Shown: positions 10,799 to 20,533 of the stretch, in pieces
Layout: each line of letters opens with the position of its first letter
How positions within the stretch are numbered: the stretch's first letter is position 1
Origin: Comamonadaceae bacterium
GTDB taxonomy: Bacteria; Pseudomonadota; Gammaproteobacteria; Burkholderiales; Burkholderiaceae_C
Length of the DNA: 64,000 nucleotides
Reading direction: 5' to 3'
NCBI GenBank assembly: GCA_947476465.1
Contig: CANJQN010000002.1
Span: 1 to 64,000 of the forward strand
Position numbers and translations under genes: made by a program
The notes under the pieces: generated by a model
Databases searched by the model: none
What the model was told of the DNA's origin: nothing
What the model saw: the letters and a program-made list of their open reading frames with translations, nothing else

Positions 10799-13180
10799 CT
10801 AGTCGTAGTTGGTAAAACGGCTCGGTGGCGCCACCTGCTCCCGCAGGAACTGGTAGCGTGGAATATTGGTCCTGAGGGTGCCCAGTGCATTCGAGCCCAC
10901 CCGCGTCAGCCCAAGGAGCTCGATCTGGAACAGGATCCGCTTGTTGGCGGTGGCCTGGCCGGCCTGCAGCCGCTCTATCACCACGCGGCCGATCCAGCAG
11001 CAGCCGTCGTATTCGAGGCCGATGATGGTGTCGACCAGCTGCCCGTCTTTGAGGCTCCAGTTCAGGCGTCCGACACTGTACCAGCGGCCCCCGCCCTGGC
11101 CCCGGCCCGCGCCGAGCTCTTGGCCGCGGTCGCCCCACAGGTCGTTCAGCGGCCATTGCCAGCCCACGTCGATCTGTTCGCTCAGTCCGCGCTGATAGCG
11201 GTAGGCGGCATTGACCACCCGGTAGGGGCTTGGGTTGTAGCGCGCGCCGAAGGTCGCGCGTTCGGACAATCGGGTCTTGGGGTTGTATTGCACCGTGGTG
11301 TCCGCGGCCCAGTGCGGCGTCCAGTTGACCGAGGCGCCGACCAGCAGGTCCGACAGCCGATCGACCACCGGCGCTTCACCCGGCAGCGTGACCCGCTGGT
11401 TGACAAAGCGCAGGCGCTGGGCAATGCCGGCGCGCACCAGCTCGGCGCCGGAGGCGGCGTCCTGCAGCCGGCTGGTCAGGCCCAGCGTGAGCAGGCGGTT
11501 GTCGGAGATGCGGTCGTGGCCGACGTAGGCGTTCTCGGTGTAGATGGTCGCGAAGTTGAAGTCCCGGCGTCCCGAGTCGTAATTGGGCAGCAGGCCTTGA
11601 TCGCGATAGGGCGTGTCGACGTAGAACGCGCGCGGCTCGAGCGTCTGCACCAGCGAGCGGCCCAGCAACGTGGTCTGGCGCTCGAAGAACAGGCCGCTGT
11701 CGAGGCTGAAGGTGGGCACTGTGCGCTGCGCCAACTGTCGTCCGTCGGCCAGCGGCGCATCGAACTGGTACTGGGTCGTGTGCAGCTGCAAGCGTGGCGT
11801 GACGAACCAGCCCGGCGTCTGCCATGGGCGCGACAGCTGCGCCATGGCGTAGGAGCGCTGTGCGTTGGGTTGCAACGTGCGACTGCTGTCCGACTGAAAG
11901 CGGGTGTAGTCGGTCTCGAAGTAGGCATTCAGGCCGAACCCGAGGTTGGTGCGGGTGTAGCGGCCCTGCAGCTGGGGCAGGCGGTCGTAGGGCGGCACGA
12001 TCGGGGCCGTCACGTCCTGCAGTGTTTGCCACTTGAGGGCACGGGCCGTGACACCGAAATCGCCGAGCGCCCAATTGAGCTGCCCATCGCTGGTCAAGAG
12101 CCGCTGGGTCAGCGAAGTAACGGTGGTCGAGCGTGAGAAATCGCGCCAGTGGTCGTCGTCGCCGACGCGGTTGAGGTTGAGGTTCAGCCCGAGCGTTCCA
12201 GGGACCAGCCCCAGCAGAGGTTGCGCGTGACGCAGGGAGTACGCCCAGCGATCGCGGTCGCGCAGGCGGTCGCTGGGCATGAAGCTGGCACGCAACTCGC
12301 CGTTGTAGCCTGGCTCCAGATAGCGCAACTCGCCCGCCAGATCGACGCCGCGGCGCGACATGATGGTTGGATACAGCGTGGCATCTCGGTTGGGGGCGAT
12401 GTTCCAGTAATAGGGCTGCGTGTACTCGAAGCCGCCGGTGTTGTTCAACGCGATGTTGGGCGGCAGGAACCCCGACTTGCGCTTGTCCGACAGTGGAAAG
12501 CTCATTGAGGGCAGCGGCAGGATCGGCACGCCGAAGAAACGGATCACTGCGCCTCGCGCGACGCCGACCTCGGTCTCGTTGTCGATCGTGATCTGGTCCG
12601 CCGTGAGCACCCATTGCGGCCACCCGGTCGCATCAGGCTCGCGTTCACAGGTGGTGTAGGTGGCGCGGCGAATCACCGCCCGATTCGGGTCGAGGAAATC
12701 GATGCGGCTGGCGGTTCCGTAGGCGCCGTTGGCAAGGAAGCGGTAACTCGGCTCGGTGAAGAAGCCCTCGAAAGCCTCGACCTTGAGTTCGAGCTCGGGG
12801 CCTTCAAAGACGTTGCCGGCGCGGTTGATGCGCACCTTGCCGCGGGCCTTGGCCAGGTCGTCGGGCTGGTAGTAGTCGATGCGCTCGGCCTGGATCACCA
12901 CGTCGGCGCGGCGCAGCACGGCGTTTCCTTCGACCTGCATGTCCAGCTCGGTGCGTCCGCCGATGCGGTCGCCCCGCACGAAGGTCGGCAGCTGGGCGCT
13001 TTCGGCCGAAGGCAGCTGCTCCGGCAGGCGCACACTGCTTCGCAACGGCACCGGCGGCGACGCATCGGTGGCCGCCGTCTCCTGGGCCTGCGCCGGCAAC
13101 GCGGACAGGCCCAGGGCCAGCAACGCGACGGGGCTCAAGGCAAAGTGACGAAGGCAGGCCCGCAAAGGGTGCGAATGCAT
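10799..13180 (-). CDS. lptD: LPS assembly outer-membrane protein LptD
   Basis: 793 residues. The signal peptide ends near AQAQ (about residue 33). An OstA/LptA-like N-terminal beta domain (about 60-200) and a C-terminal LptD beta barrel follow. Cysteines suited to the conserved disulfides are visible, one in TTCEREP and an adjacent CC pair in DGCCWIGR near the C-terminus. LptD inserts LPS into the outer leaflet together with LptE. The start MHSHPLRACLRHF puts the signal peptide at the N-terminus; an upstream in-frame start would hide it. Divergent from amgK, as in other proteobacteria. Confidence 0.93.
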   Translation of the reverse strand: MHSHPLRACLRHFALSPVALLALGLSALPAQAQETAATDASPPVPLRSSVRLPEQLPSAESAQLPTFVRGDRIGGRTELDMQVEGNAVLRRADVVIQAERIDYYQPDDLAKARGKVRINRAGNVFEGPELELKVEAFEGFFTEPSYRFLANGAYGTASRIDFLDPNRAVIRRATYTTCEREPDATGWPQWVLTADQITIDNETEVGVARGAVIRFFGVPILPLPSMSFPLSDKRKSGFLPPNIALNNTGGFEYTQPYYWNIAPNRDATLYPTIMSRRGVDLAGELRYLEPGYNGELRASFMPSDRLRDRDRWAYSLRHAQPLLGLVPGTLGLNLNLNRVGDDDHWRDFSRSTTVTSLTQRLLTSDGQLNWALGDFGVTARALKWQTLQDVTAPIVPPYDRLPQLQGRYTRTNLGFGLNAYFETDYTRFQSDSSRTLQPNAQRSYAMAQLSRPWQTPGWFVTPRLQLHTTQYQFDAPLADGRQLAQRTVPTFSLDSGLFFERQTTLLGRSLVQTLEPRAFYVDTPYRDQGLLPNYDSGRRDFNFATIYTENAYVGHDRISDNRLLTLGLTSRLQDAASGAELVRAGIAQRLRFVNQRVTLPGEAPVVDRLSDLLVGASVNWTPHWAADTTVQYNPKTRLSERATFGARYNPSPYRVVNAAYRYQRGLSEQIDVGWQWPLNDLWGDRGQELGAGRGQGGGRWYSVGRLNWSLKDGQLVDTIIGLEYDGCCWIGRVVIERLQAGQATANKRILFQIELLGLTRVGSNALGTLRTNIPRYQFLREQVAPPSRFTNYD

Positions 13181-13248
13181 GGGTGCGTGGGTGCGATCCG
13201 GTCGGACCGTGCTGGGGGACGGGGTGGCGTTTGTAGAATCAATTATCC

Positions 13249-14358
13249 ATGAGCGATGCCGCGCCCCCCACTTCCCCGCCCCACTCTGACGATGCGGCAC
13301 CACTGTCCGTCACCTGGGCCGACGCCGCACGCGAAGCCGCGTTCCACCGCTGGCTGGGCAGCCAGGCCGCGCGCCATCGTCTGCTGCCGGCCAGCCTGCG
13401 GCCCGCCTCGGCCGATGCAAGCTTTCGCCGGTACCTGCGCGTGGACACCGAAGCCGGCGCCAGCCTGATCATCATGGACGCACCGCCGGACAAGGAAGAC
13501 TGCCGCCCCTTCGTCCGTGTGGCCCAGTTGATGGCCGAGGCCGGGCTGCTGGTGCCGCGCGTGCTGGCCTGGGACGAGCCGCTGGGCTTCATGCTGCTGG
13601 ACGACCTGGGCTCGCACACCATGATCGAGGTGGTCGACCGCGACAACCCGGCAGCCAACCGGGCCCTGTACCTTCGAGCCATCGATTCCCTGGTGGCCTG
13701 GCAACTGGCCAGCCGCCCCGGCCAGCTGCCGTCTTACGACGAGGCCTTGCTGACCCGCGAGCTGCAACTGTTTCCCGACTGGTACCTGGCGCGCCACCGG
13801 GGCGTGGCGGTCGAGGGTGACCTGCGCGAGACGCTGGACAGCCAGTTCCGGCTGATCACCCAGCGCAACCTGGCCTCGCCCACGGTCTACGTGCACCGCG
13901 ACTTCATGCCGCGCAACCTGATGATGCCGCGCGACCCAGGCGAGGCACGCCTGGGCGTGCTGGATTTCCAGGACGCCGTGCACGGGCCCATCAGCTACGA
14001 CATCGCCAGCCTGATGCGCGACGCCTTCCTCAGCTGGGACGAGGAGTTCGTGCTGGACATCACCGTGCGCTACTGGCAAAAGGCCCAGCGGGCCGGGCTG
14101 CCGGTGGAGGCCGACTTCGGCGAGTTCTGGCGCTCGGTCGAGTGGATGGGCCTGCAACGCCACCTCAAGGTAGCTGGCATCTTCGCCCGCCTGACGCTGC
14201 GTGACGGCAAGCCGCGCTACCTGGCCGACGCGCCGCGCTTCATCGGCTACATCCGCGCCACCGCCGCCCGCTACCGAGAGCTGACGCCGCTGCTGCGGCT
14301 GGTCGACAAGATCGAGGGCACGCAGGCGGCCATGGGGTATGCCTTTGGCCGCCTCTGA
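13249..14358 (+). CDS. amgK: N-acetylmuramate/N-acetylglucosamine kinase
   Basis: 369 residues of the aminoglycoside-phosphotransferase fold. The catalytic loop VHRDFMPRNL and the metal-binding LDFQDA are both present. Placement divergent from lptD and the family features fit AmgK, which phosphorylates the anomeric carbon of MurNAc and GlcNAc in peptidoglycan recycling. The product is the MurU substrate. In Pseudomonas amgK and murU are adjacent, whereas here murU sits 11 kb away with pepP. The N-terminus has a Pro/Ser/Asp-rich tail of about 20 residues before the domain. Confidence 0.85.
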   Translation: MSDAAPPTSPPHSDDAAPLSVTWADAAREAAFHRWLGSQAARHRLLPASLRPASADASFRRYLRVDTEAGASLIIMDAPPDKEDCRPFVRVAQLMAEAGLLVPRVLAWDEPLGFMLLDDLGSHTMIEVVDRDNPAANRALYLRAIDSLVAWQLASRPGQLPSYDEALLTRELQLFPDWYLARHRGVAVEGDLRETLDSQFRLITQRNLASPTVYVHRDFMPRNLMMPRDPGEARLGVLDFQDAVHGPISYDIASLMRDAFLSWDEEFVLDITVRYWQKAQRAGLPVEADFGEFWRSVEWMGLQRHLKVAGIFARLTLRDGKPRYLADAPRFIGYIRATAARYRELTPLLRLVDKIEGTQAAMGYAFGRL

Positions 14359-14388
14359 GCCCGGCCACGGCCATGCGCGCCTGTGACG

Positions 14389-15105
14389 ATGCCGCGCCTG
14401 CACTGCCCCACAGGCCTGTCCGGCGGCCTGTCGCTGGATCTGCCCCCCGGCGCGGCCCGCCATGCCCAGGTGTTGCGGCTGCAGCCGGGCGATGCGATCA
14501 CTTTGTTCAACGGCGAAGGCGGCGAGTTCGAGGCAACCATCGAGCGCATGGGCCGTACTGATGTGGCCGTGCGCGTCGGCGCCTTCCACGCCGTCGAACG
14601 CGAGGCGCCCCGCGCCGTGTACCTGGCGGTCGGCATGCCGGCCAATGAGCGCATGGATTGGTTGGTGGAAAAGGCGGCGGAGCTCGGCGTAGCCGGCATC
14701 CAGCCGCTGCTGGCCGAACGCAGCGTGCTGCGGGTGGCCGGCGAGCGCGCGGCCAAGAAGCAGGCGCACTGGCAGGCCATCGCAATCGCCGCCTGCGAGC
14801 AGTGCGGCCGCAACCGCGTACCGGTGATCGCACCGGTGCTGGAGCTGGCCCGCTGGTGCGCCGACCCTGGCCTGCCCTCGCTGCGCCTGGCGCTGTCCCT
14901 GGCGCCCAATGCAAGGCCACTGGCCAGCGTGGTGGCGCAGGCGCCGGCCGAGCCGGTGCTGCTGCTTTCCGGGCCGGAAGGCGGGCTCAGCCCGGCCGAG
15001 CTTGGTATGCTGGCGTCGCGCGGGTTTCTGCCAGCGTCTCTCGGCCCGCGTGTGCTGCGCGCCGACACCGCCCCCCTGGCCGCACTGGCGGCACTGATCC
15101 TGTGA
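14389..15105 (+). CDS. rsmE: 16S rRNA m3U1498 methyltransferase
   Basis: 238-residue SPOUT methyltransferase that methylates U1498 of 16S rRNA. It has an N-terminal PUA-like domain and a C-terminal knotted domain with the SAM-site motif LLLSGPEGGLSPAE and LGPRVLRADTAPLAAL. The ATG start gives MPRLHCP, as in typical RsmE; a GTG two codons upstream is also possible. It begins 30 bases after amgK on the same strand. Confidence 0.9.
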   Translation: MPRLHCPTGLSGGLSLDLPPGAARHAQVLRLQPGDAITLFNGEGGEFEATIERMGRTDVAVRVGAFHAVEREAPRAVYLAVGMPANERMDWLVEKAAELGVAGIQPLLAERSVLRVAGERAAKKQAHWQAIAIAACEQCGRNRVPVIAPVLELARWCADPGLPSLRLALSLAPNARPLASVVAQAPAEPVLLLSGPEGGLSPAELGMLASRGFLPASLGPRVLRADTAPLAALAALIL

Positions 15106-15121
15106 CCCACGAAGCCTCCCG

Positions 15122-16300
15122 ATGAACCGCAACCTCTGGCTCCTGTCGATCCTGCAAGGGCTGTTTCTCACCAACAACGTCACCTTCATCGCGATCAACG
15201 GCCTGGTCGGCTTGGCCCTCGCGCCGATGGGCTGGATGGCCACGCTGCCGGTGATGGGGTATGTGGTCGGCGGCGCCCTGTCCACCGCGCCGGTGGCGCG
15301 CACCCAGCAACGGCTGGGCCGCCAGCGCTCGTTCCAGCTGGGCCTGGCAGTGGGCCTGGTGTCGGCACTGCTATGCGGCTGGGCCGCGGTGACCAGCAGC
15401 TTCTGGCTGCTGTGCGCCGCAACCGTGGTCGCCGGCTACTACAACGCCAACGCCAACCTGTACCGGTTCGCGGCGGCCGAACTGACCGGCCCCGAGATGC
15501 GCGAGAAAGCGGTGTCGCTGGTGATGGCGGGCGGGCTGATCGGCGCAGTCGTCGGCCCCAACCTGGCGGCCCGCACTCGCGATCTTTTCCCGGTGCAGTT
15601 TGCCGGCGCCTACCTCGCGCTGGCCGCGGTGGCCCTGCTGGGCATGGTGCTGATGGCTTTCGTGCGCTTTCCGCCCGTGGTGGTGGTGCGCGGGCCGGCG
15701 CGGGGGCGCCCGCTCGGGCAGATCATGCGCCAGCCGGTCTTCGTCGTCGCTGCCGCCACCGGCGCCCTGAGCTACGGTGTCATGAACCTTCTGATGGCGG
15801 CCACGCCCTTGGCCATGCAGACCTGCGGTCTGCCGTTCTCCGACGCTGCGCTGGTGCTTGAATGGCATGTGATCGGCATGTTCGCGCCCGGTTTTTTCAC
15901 CGGCCACCTGATTCGCCGCTTCGGCGCCTTGCCGGTGATGGGCGTGGGCATCGCCCTGCTGGCCGGCTGCATCGTGGTGGCGCTGGCGGGCGTCGAGTTG
16001 CACAACTTCGTGGTGGCGCTCACGCTGCTGGGCGTCGGCTGGAACTTCCTGTTCACCGGCAGCACGACGCTGTCGATGACGGCCTACGCGCCCGAGGAAA
16101 AAGACCGGGCCCAGGGCGCGCTCAACTTCTTCGTGTTCGCCACACTCGCGGTCACCTCGCTGGCCTCGGGCGTGCTGGTCACGACCCAGGGCTGGCAACT
16201 TCTGAACTGGGGATCGATCGTGCCGGTTGCGGCTTGCGCGGTGGCGATGGTGTGGCTGGCGCTTGCCCAGCGCCGGTCGGCGGTCGCCGCGACGCCGTAG
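15122..16300 (+). CDS. MFS transporter
   Basis: 392-residue major facilitator with about 11-12 hydrophobic segments. The first reads NRNLWLLSILQGLFL. A central basic loop (about 185-200) separates the two six-helix halves. The substrate cannot be read from sequence. It lies 16 bases after rsmE. Its 3' end overlaps the convergent hydrolase gene by 122 bases. Confidence 0.85.
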   Translation: MNRNLWLLSILQGLFLTNNVTFIAINGLVGLALAPMGWMATLPVMGYVVGGALSTAPVARTQQRLGRQRSFQLGLAVGLVSALLCGWAAVTSSFWLLCAATVVAGYYNANANLYRFAAAELTGPEMREKAVSLVMAGGLIGAVVGPNLAARTRDLFPVQFAGAYLALAAVALLGMVLMAFVRFPPVVVVRGPARGRPLGQIMRQPVFVVAAATGALSYGVMNLLMAATPLAMQTCGLPFSDAALVLEWHVIGMFAPGFFTGHLIRRFGALPVMGVGIALLAGCIVVALAGVELHNFVVALTLLGVGWNFLFTGSTTLSMTAYAPEEKDRAQGALNFFVFATLAVTSLASGVLVTTQGWQLLNWGSIVPVAACAVAMVWLALAQRRSAVAATP

Positions 16301-17147
16301 GCGGCACCCGCAGCTCCAGCCACTGCCGCAGGATCTCGAATACCGGTTCGGCGTCGGCCTCGTTGAACACCTCGTGGTACATGTCGTCCAGGCAATGCGC
16401 CGTCACCAGGCCCGGCGGCGCCGCCTGCGCGAACGCGCGGCTGGCGGCCGGATCGACCAGGCAGTCGCTGCCGCCATACAGCAGCAAGGTGGGCAAGCGC
16501 CAGCGGGGCGCTCGCGACAGCACGCGCGGCCCCGACTGGGCGATGAAGTTGGCCAGCCGGCCCGAGATGCGGTCATGCACCAGCGGGTCGGCCTTGTAGG
16601 TGTCGACCACTTCGGGATCGTGCGAGAGCGCCTCAGCCGCGATGCCGTTGGGCACGGTCAGGTCGGGCGCAAACCGCGCGGCAGTGCGAAGCAGCAGCTT
16701 TTGCCACGCGCTCTGCAGGGGCGAGAACGCCGGCGACGACAACACCAACGCGTCGGCCCGCACGTCCCGCAGCAGCACCAGAACACAAGTCACCAGCGCG
16801 CCCAGGCTATGGCCCAGGACGACCAGCTTCTGGCCCGGCGCCAGCCGGCGGCGCGCGCTTTGCAGGATGTCGTTGAGGTCCTCGATCAGGCGCATGGTGT
16901 TGGGCAGGCGGCCTCGCGCGCCGGCCGACTTGCCGTGACCGCACTGGTCGTAACCCAGCACCGCGAAGCCCCAGCCGGTCAGCCGCCGCGCCAGGTGTTC
17001 GTAACGCCCGGCATGTTCACCCAGGCCATGGACCAGCACCACGATACCGCGACCGGCCACGTCCTGCGGCGTTGGCCAAAATTGCACGGCGATGTTTTCG
17101 CCATCGCCGGCCGTGAAGGGGGACAGGGTGGAATCGCTTTCACGCAT
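16179..17147 (-). CDS. Alpha/beta hydrolase, monoacylglycerol lipase-like
   Basis: 322 residues with the serine-hydrolase core. The oxyanion-hole stretch VLVHGLGEHAGRY is at about 37-49, the nucleophile is in LGHSLGAL, the acid is in GGSDCLVD and the histidine is in DMYHEVFNE. The pattern is that of the Hydrolase_4 lysophospholipase/monoacylglycerol lipase group. The fold should end near residue 280. The last 40 residues are Pro/Ser/Arg-rich and read antisense to the MFS gene, probably because an earlier stop was lost. It follows the M20 peptidase gene by 18 bases. Confidence 0.88.
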   Translation of the reverse strand: MRESDSTLSPFTAGDGENIAVQFWPTPQDVAGRGIVVLVHGLGEHAGRYEHLARRLTGWGFAVLGYDQCGHGKSAGARGRLPNTMRLIEDLNDILQSARRRLAPGQKLVVLGHSLGALVTCVLVLLRDVRADALVLSSPAFSPLQSAWQKLLLRTAARFAPDLTVPNGIAAEALSHDPEVVDTYKADPLVHDRISGRLANFIAQSGPRVLSRAPRWRLPTLLLYGGSDCLVDPAASRAFAQAAPPGLVTAHCLDDMYHEVFNEADAEPVFEILRQWLELRVPPTASRRPPTGAGQAPATPSPPRKPQPARSIPSSEVASPGS

Positions 17148-17165
17148 TCGAGCCGCGCTCCGGGG

Positions 17166-18644
17166 TCAGGGCATTCGGGCGATCACTTCGGCTACGGCGG
17201 CGGTCAGCCGCTTGGCATAAGGCACGTGCAGGAACTCGTTGGGGCCGTGCGCGTTGCTGCGCGGACCGAGCACCCCGCACACCATCATCTGCGCGGCGGG
17301 AAAGCCCTCACTGAGCATGTTCATCAGCGGAATCGTGCCGCCCTGCCCGATGTAGCCGCAGGGCGCGCCGAATTGGGACTGCGAAGCGTGCTGCAGCGCC
17401 TGCTCGAACCAGGGCGTGATGGCCGGTGCGTTCCAGCCGGTGGCCGCGCCGCCAGGCTCGAAGGTGACACGGGCCTGGTAAGGCGCGTTGTCCTCGAGCA
17501 GCGCCTTGAGCTCCTGCACGGCCCGCGCCGCGTCGACCAGCGGCGGCAGGCGCAGCGACAGCTTGAATGCGGTGTACGGGCGCAGCACATTGCCCGCGTC
17601 CTGCAGCGAAGGCAGACCGTCGGCGCCGGTCACCGACAGTGTGGGTGCCCAGGTGCGCTGCAGCAACGCCTGCACCGGGTCGGTGGTGGTGGGCAGCGCG
17701 AACGCTGTGGCGCCGCCACAGTCGTAGTGGGCCCAGGGAAAACGCTTGTACAACTCGTCGCCCAAAATGGCCGCGGTGGCGCGGGCCTGCGCCAGCCGAT
17801 CGGGCGGCACCTCGCAATGAAAGCGCGCGGGCAAAAGGCGCCCGGTGTGGCTGTCTTCGAGCCGGTCGAGCACCTGCCGCATGATGCGAAAGCTCGAGGG
17901 CACCAGCCCGGACGCGTCGCCCGAATGCACGCCCTCGGTGAGGATCTGCACCTTGAGTGTGCCGCTGGCCATGCCGCGCAGCGAGGTGGTCAGCCACAAC
18001 TGGTCGTAGTTGCCGGCGCCCGAATCAAGGCAGACCACCAGGCCCACTTCGCCCAGGCGGGTGCGCAGCGCGTCGACGTAGGGCAGCAGGTCGTACGAGC
18101 CCGACTCTTCGCAGGTTTCGATCAGGCCGACGATGCGCGGGTGCGGCACGCCCTGTGCCTTGATCGCCTGGACAGCGGCGATGCTGGCGTAGACGGCATA
18201 GCCATCATCGGCGCCGCCGCGACCATACAGCTTTCCGTCCTCGTAGCGGGGGGTCCAGGGCCCCAGGTCGCTGCGCCATCCGCTGAACTCGGGCTGCTTG
18301 TCGAGGTGGCCGTACATCAGCACGGTGGGTGCGCTGGCGGCGCCGCCGCGGGTGCCCGCCACTTCGAAGAACAGCACGGGTGTGCGCCCAGGCAAGCGGA
18401 CGATCTCCAGCGTGAGGCCGTGGACCTTCTGGGACTCAACCCATCGGGCGGCGTTGCGCACAACGGTCTCAATGTGGCCGTGGGCGGCCCAGTCCTTGTC
18501 GAAGCCCGGCGACTTGGCCGGGATCGCGATGTAGGTGGACAACTGGCCGACGATGTCGTCGTCCCACTGGCGGTTGACCTGATCGAAAACGCGTGCGGCG
18601 TCCAGGGCGGTGGCGGGCATTTCCCGGTGCAAAGGTGCGTTCAT
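17166..18644 (-). CDS. M20-family metallopeptidase (dipeptidase-like)
   Basis: 492 residues with the zinc peptidase layout. Metal ligands are visible in MYGHLDKQPE (His, with catalytic Asp two on), GRGGADDG (bridging Asp), IETCEESGS (general-base Glu and metal Glu) and HGPNEFLHV near the C-terminus. A dimerisation domain lies at about 215-380. Relatives cleave di- and tripeptides or deacylate small amides; the exact substrate is unknown. The chosen ATG gives MNAPLHREMP; longer versions start in a poorly conserved Arg-rich stretch. Confidence 0.88.
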   Translation of the reverse strand: MNAPLHREMPATALDAARVFDQVNRQWDDDIVGQLSTYIAIPAKSPGFDKDWAAHGHIETVVRNAARWVESQKVHGLTLEIVRLPGRTPVLFFEVAGTRGGAASAPTVLMYGHLDKQPEFSGWRSDLGPWTPRYEDGKLYGRGGADDGYAVYASIAAVQAIKAQGVPHPRIVGLIETCEESGSYDLLPYVDALRTRLGEVGLVVCLDSGAGNYDQLWLTTSLRGMASGTLKVQILTEGVHSGDASGLVPSSFRIMRQVLDRLEDSHTGRLLPARFHCEVPPDRLAQARATAAILGDELYKRFPWAHYDCGGATAFALPTTTDPVQALLQRTWAPTLSVTGADGLPSLQDAGNVLRPYTAFKLSLRLPPLVDAARAVQELKALLEDNAPYQARVTFEPGGAATGWNAPAITPWFEQALQHASQSQFGAPCGYIGQGGTIPLMNMLSEGFPAAQMMVCGVLGPRSNAHGPNEFLHVPYAKRLTAAVAEVIARMP

Positions 18645-18850
18645 GGTCGTTGGCTTGAGGGAGTCCGCTCGCACTTTACGCCTTCGCTGATGTGCCCGCC
18701 ACCTGAGCGCGCGGGCGGCCCCGCACGGCGCGCGTGCATTACGCCAGAGGTGGTAGGAGGCGGACGACGACGGCTTGCGCCTTGGACGGTCAGGCCGGGG
18801 CGACCAAGCGCGCTTCAATGGGGCACAAGGAAATCAGGGAGTGTTCCAAC

Positions 18851-19045
18851 ATGGCCTACGTCTTCGAATCGATCCCCGCGCAACGCAGTTTGATCGAGCT
18901 GGACAACCCACGCGAGCTGAACTGGTGGATCAAGCGCATGGATTGCAGCGAACAGCAGTTGCGCCAAGCCGTTGCCCAGGTCGGCCCTTCCGCCGCCAAG
19001 GTCGAGCAGCTGCTCGACGGTAGCGACGGCATCGTGACCGTCTGA
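18851..19045 (+). CDS. DUF3606 small protein
   Basis: 64 residues. It matches the DUF3606 pattern: a short N-terminal strand, then NWWIKRMDCSEQQLRQAVAQVGPSA forming two helices, and a terminal VEQLL helix. Function of the family is unknown. It is a single gene in the 400-base gap between two minus-strand genes. A GGAG-containing purine stretch lies upstream in GGGAGTGTTCCAAC. Confidence 0.75.
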   Translation: MAYVFESIPAQRSLIELDNPRELNWWIKRMDCSEQQLRQAVAQVGPSAAKVEQLLDGSDGIVTV

Positions 19046-19084
19046 GCCAGCGCCCGGTCGTAGGCCGCTGCGCTCATCAGCTCA

Positions 19085-19936
19085 TCAGCGGCCCTGAGCC
19101 GCCTGCGCCCGCCGCAGCCATCCAAGCCCGGCGCGCGTCGCCCCTTGAACGGCGCCGCGCGCGGGCCGGTACTCGGCGCCGACCCATCCGTCCCAGCCAC
19201 AGGCGGCGGTCACCTCGTCGATCACCTCGAACAGGTAGGCCGCGTTGAGCTCTCCCGCGTCGGGCTCATGACGCTCGGGCACCCCGGCCACCTGGAAGTG
19301 GCCGATGCGCCCCGTGGGAAGGTACTGGCGGATTTTGCTGGCGACGTCGCCTTCGGCCACCTGGCAGTGATAGAGGTCCATCTGCACCTGCACATTGTCT
19401 TCACCGATATCGGCCAGGAGGGCGTGAGCCTGGTCCTGCCGGTTGAGGAAATAGCCCGGCATGTCGCGCGTGTTGATCGGCTCGATCATCAGCCGCAAGC
19501 CCTGCGGGTGCGCCTGACGCGCGGCCCAACGCAGGTTCGCGACGTAGCTGGCATGCGCCTGGTCGCGCCTGGCGCCCGCCGGCAGCAGCCCGGCCATGAC
19601 GTGCACGCGCGGGCAGTCGAGCGCCAGCGCATAGCGCAGCGCCAAGGCAAAGCCGGCGCGAAACTCGGCCTCGCGGCCGGGCACACTGGCCAGCCCGCGG
19701 TCGCCACGGTCCCAGGCCTGCGTGATCGCGTCCGCACTCGCGCCGCCGGGCGGGGCATTGAACAGCACTTGCCTCAGGCCGCAGGCCTGCAGGCGCGCGC
19801 GCAGCTGCGCCGGCTCCCAGGCATAGGGAAACAGGAACTCCACGCCCTCGAATCCGTCGCTCGCCGCCGCTTCGAAGCGATCCAGAAAGCCGTGCTCGGC
19901 ATAGAGCATCGAGAGGTTGGCGGCGAAGCGGGGCAT
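19085..19936 (-). CDS. hyi: Hydroxypyruvate isomerase family protein
   Basis: 283-residue xylose-isomerase-like TIM barrel of the Hyi/OtnI group, which interconvert hydroxypyruvate with tartronate semialdehyde or isomerise 2-oxo-tetronates. The family start [21 protein letters not shown] is present. Metal-binding positions include Glu in [13 protein letters not shown] and Asp/His in QMDLYHCQ. The C-terminal WVGAEYRP stretch is present. It lies 12 bases after metW on the same strand. Glyoxylate metabolism is plausible; a serine-glyoxylate aminotransferase gene is elsewhere in the window. Confidence 0.85.
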   Translation of the reverse strand: MPRFAANLSMLYAEHGFLDRFEAAASDGFEGVEFLFPYAWEPAQLRARLQACGLRQVLFNAPPGGASADAITQAWDRGDRGLASVPGREAEFRAGFALALRYALALDCPRVHVMAGLLPAGARRDQAHASYVANLRWAARQAHPQGLRLMIEPINTRDMPGYFLNRQDQAHALLADIGEDNVQVQMDLYHCQVAEGDVASKIRQYLPTGRIGHFQVAGVPERHEPDAGELNAAYLFEVIDEVTAACGWDGWVGAEYRPARGAVQGATRAGLGWLRRAQAAQGR

Positions 19937-19948
19937 TGCCTGCGGCCT

Positions 19949-20533
19949 TCATCCCCGCTGGAAGCGGAACACGGCGGTCGAGGCCATCGCGTTGGGCCGC
20001 CAGCGCACTTCGCGCCCGTCCTGCAGGCCGAAGGCATCAAGGATGGACAGCTGGTTGCGCGTGGCCAGCACCTCGAAATCCTTGAAGGTGCCGACCCGGA
20101 TGTTGGGCGTGTCGTACCACTGGTAGGGCAGGCGTTTGGTCACCGGCATGCGCCCGCGCAACACGGCCAGGCGGTTCGGCCAGTGCGCGAAATTGGGAAA
20201 GGCGACGATGCCGACACGGCCCACGCGCGCGGTCTCGACCAGCATGGTTTCGGTGTTGCGAAGGTGCTGGAGCGTGTCGATCTGCAGAACCACATCGAAG
20301 CTGTTGTCGTCGAACATGGCCAGCCCCTCGTCGAGGTTGAGCTGGATCACGTCGACACCGCGCCGTGCGCTGGCGAGCACATTGGCGTCAGCGATCTCCA
20401 CGCCGTAGCCGGAGCAACCGCGCTCACGCCGCAGCAATTCGAGCAAGGCGCCGTCGCCGCACCCGAGATCGAGCACCCGCGAGCCGGTGGGCACCATGCG
20501 GGCGATGGATTGCATCAGAGTCTTGTCGCTCAT
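19949..20533 (-). CDS. metW: Methionine biosynthesis protein MetW
   Basis: 194 residues of methyltransferase fold. The SAM motif [15 protein letters not shown] is near residue 20, and [15 protein letters not shown] is typical of MetW. MetW acts with MetX in homoserine acylation in many proteobacteria. The metW start overlaps the metX stop (ATGA), so translation is coupled. Confidence 0.92.
   Translation of the reverse strand: MSDKTLMQSIARMVPTGSRVLDLGCGDGALLELLRRERGCSGYGVEIADANVLASARRGVDVIQLNLDEGLAMFDDNSFDVVLQIDTLQHLRNTETMLVETARVGRVGIVAFPNFAHWPNRLAVLRGRMPVTKRLPYQWYDTPNIRVGTFKDFEVLATRNQLSILDAFGLQDGREVRWRPNAMASTAVFRFQRG

Noticed and set aside
13243..15303. 686-codon open frame antisense to amgK and rsmE
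   Set aside because: His/Gln/Arg-rich shadow translation with no domain; both plus-strand genes are clear.
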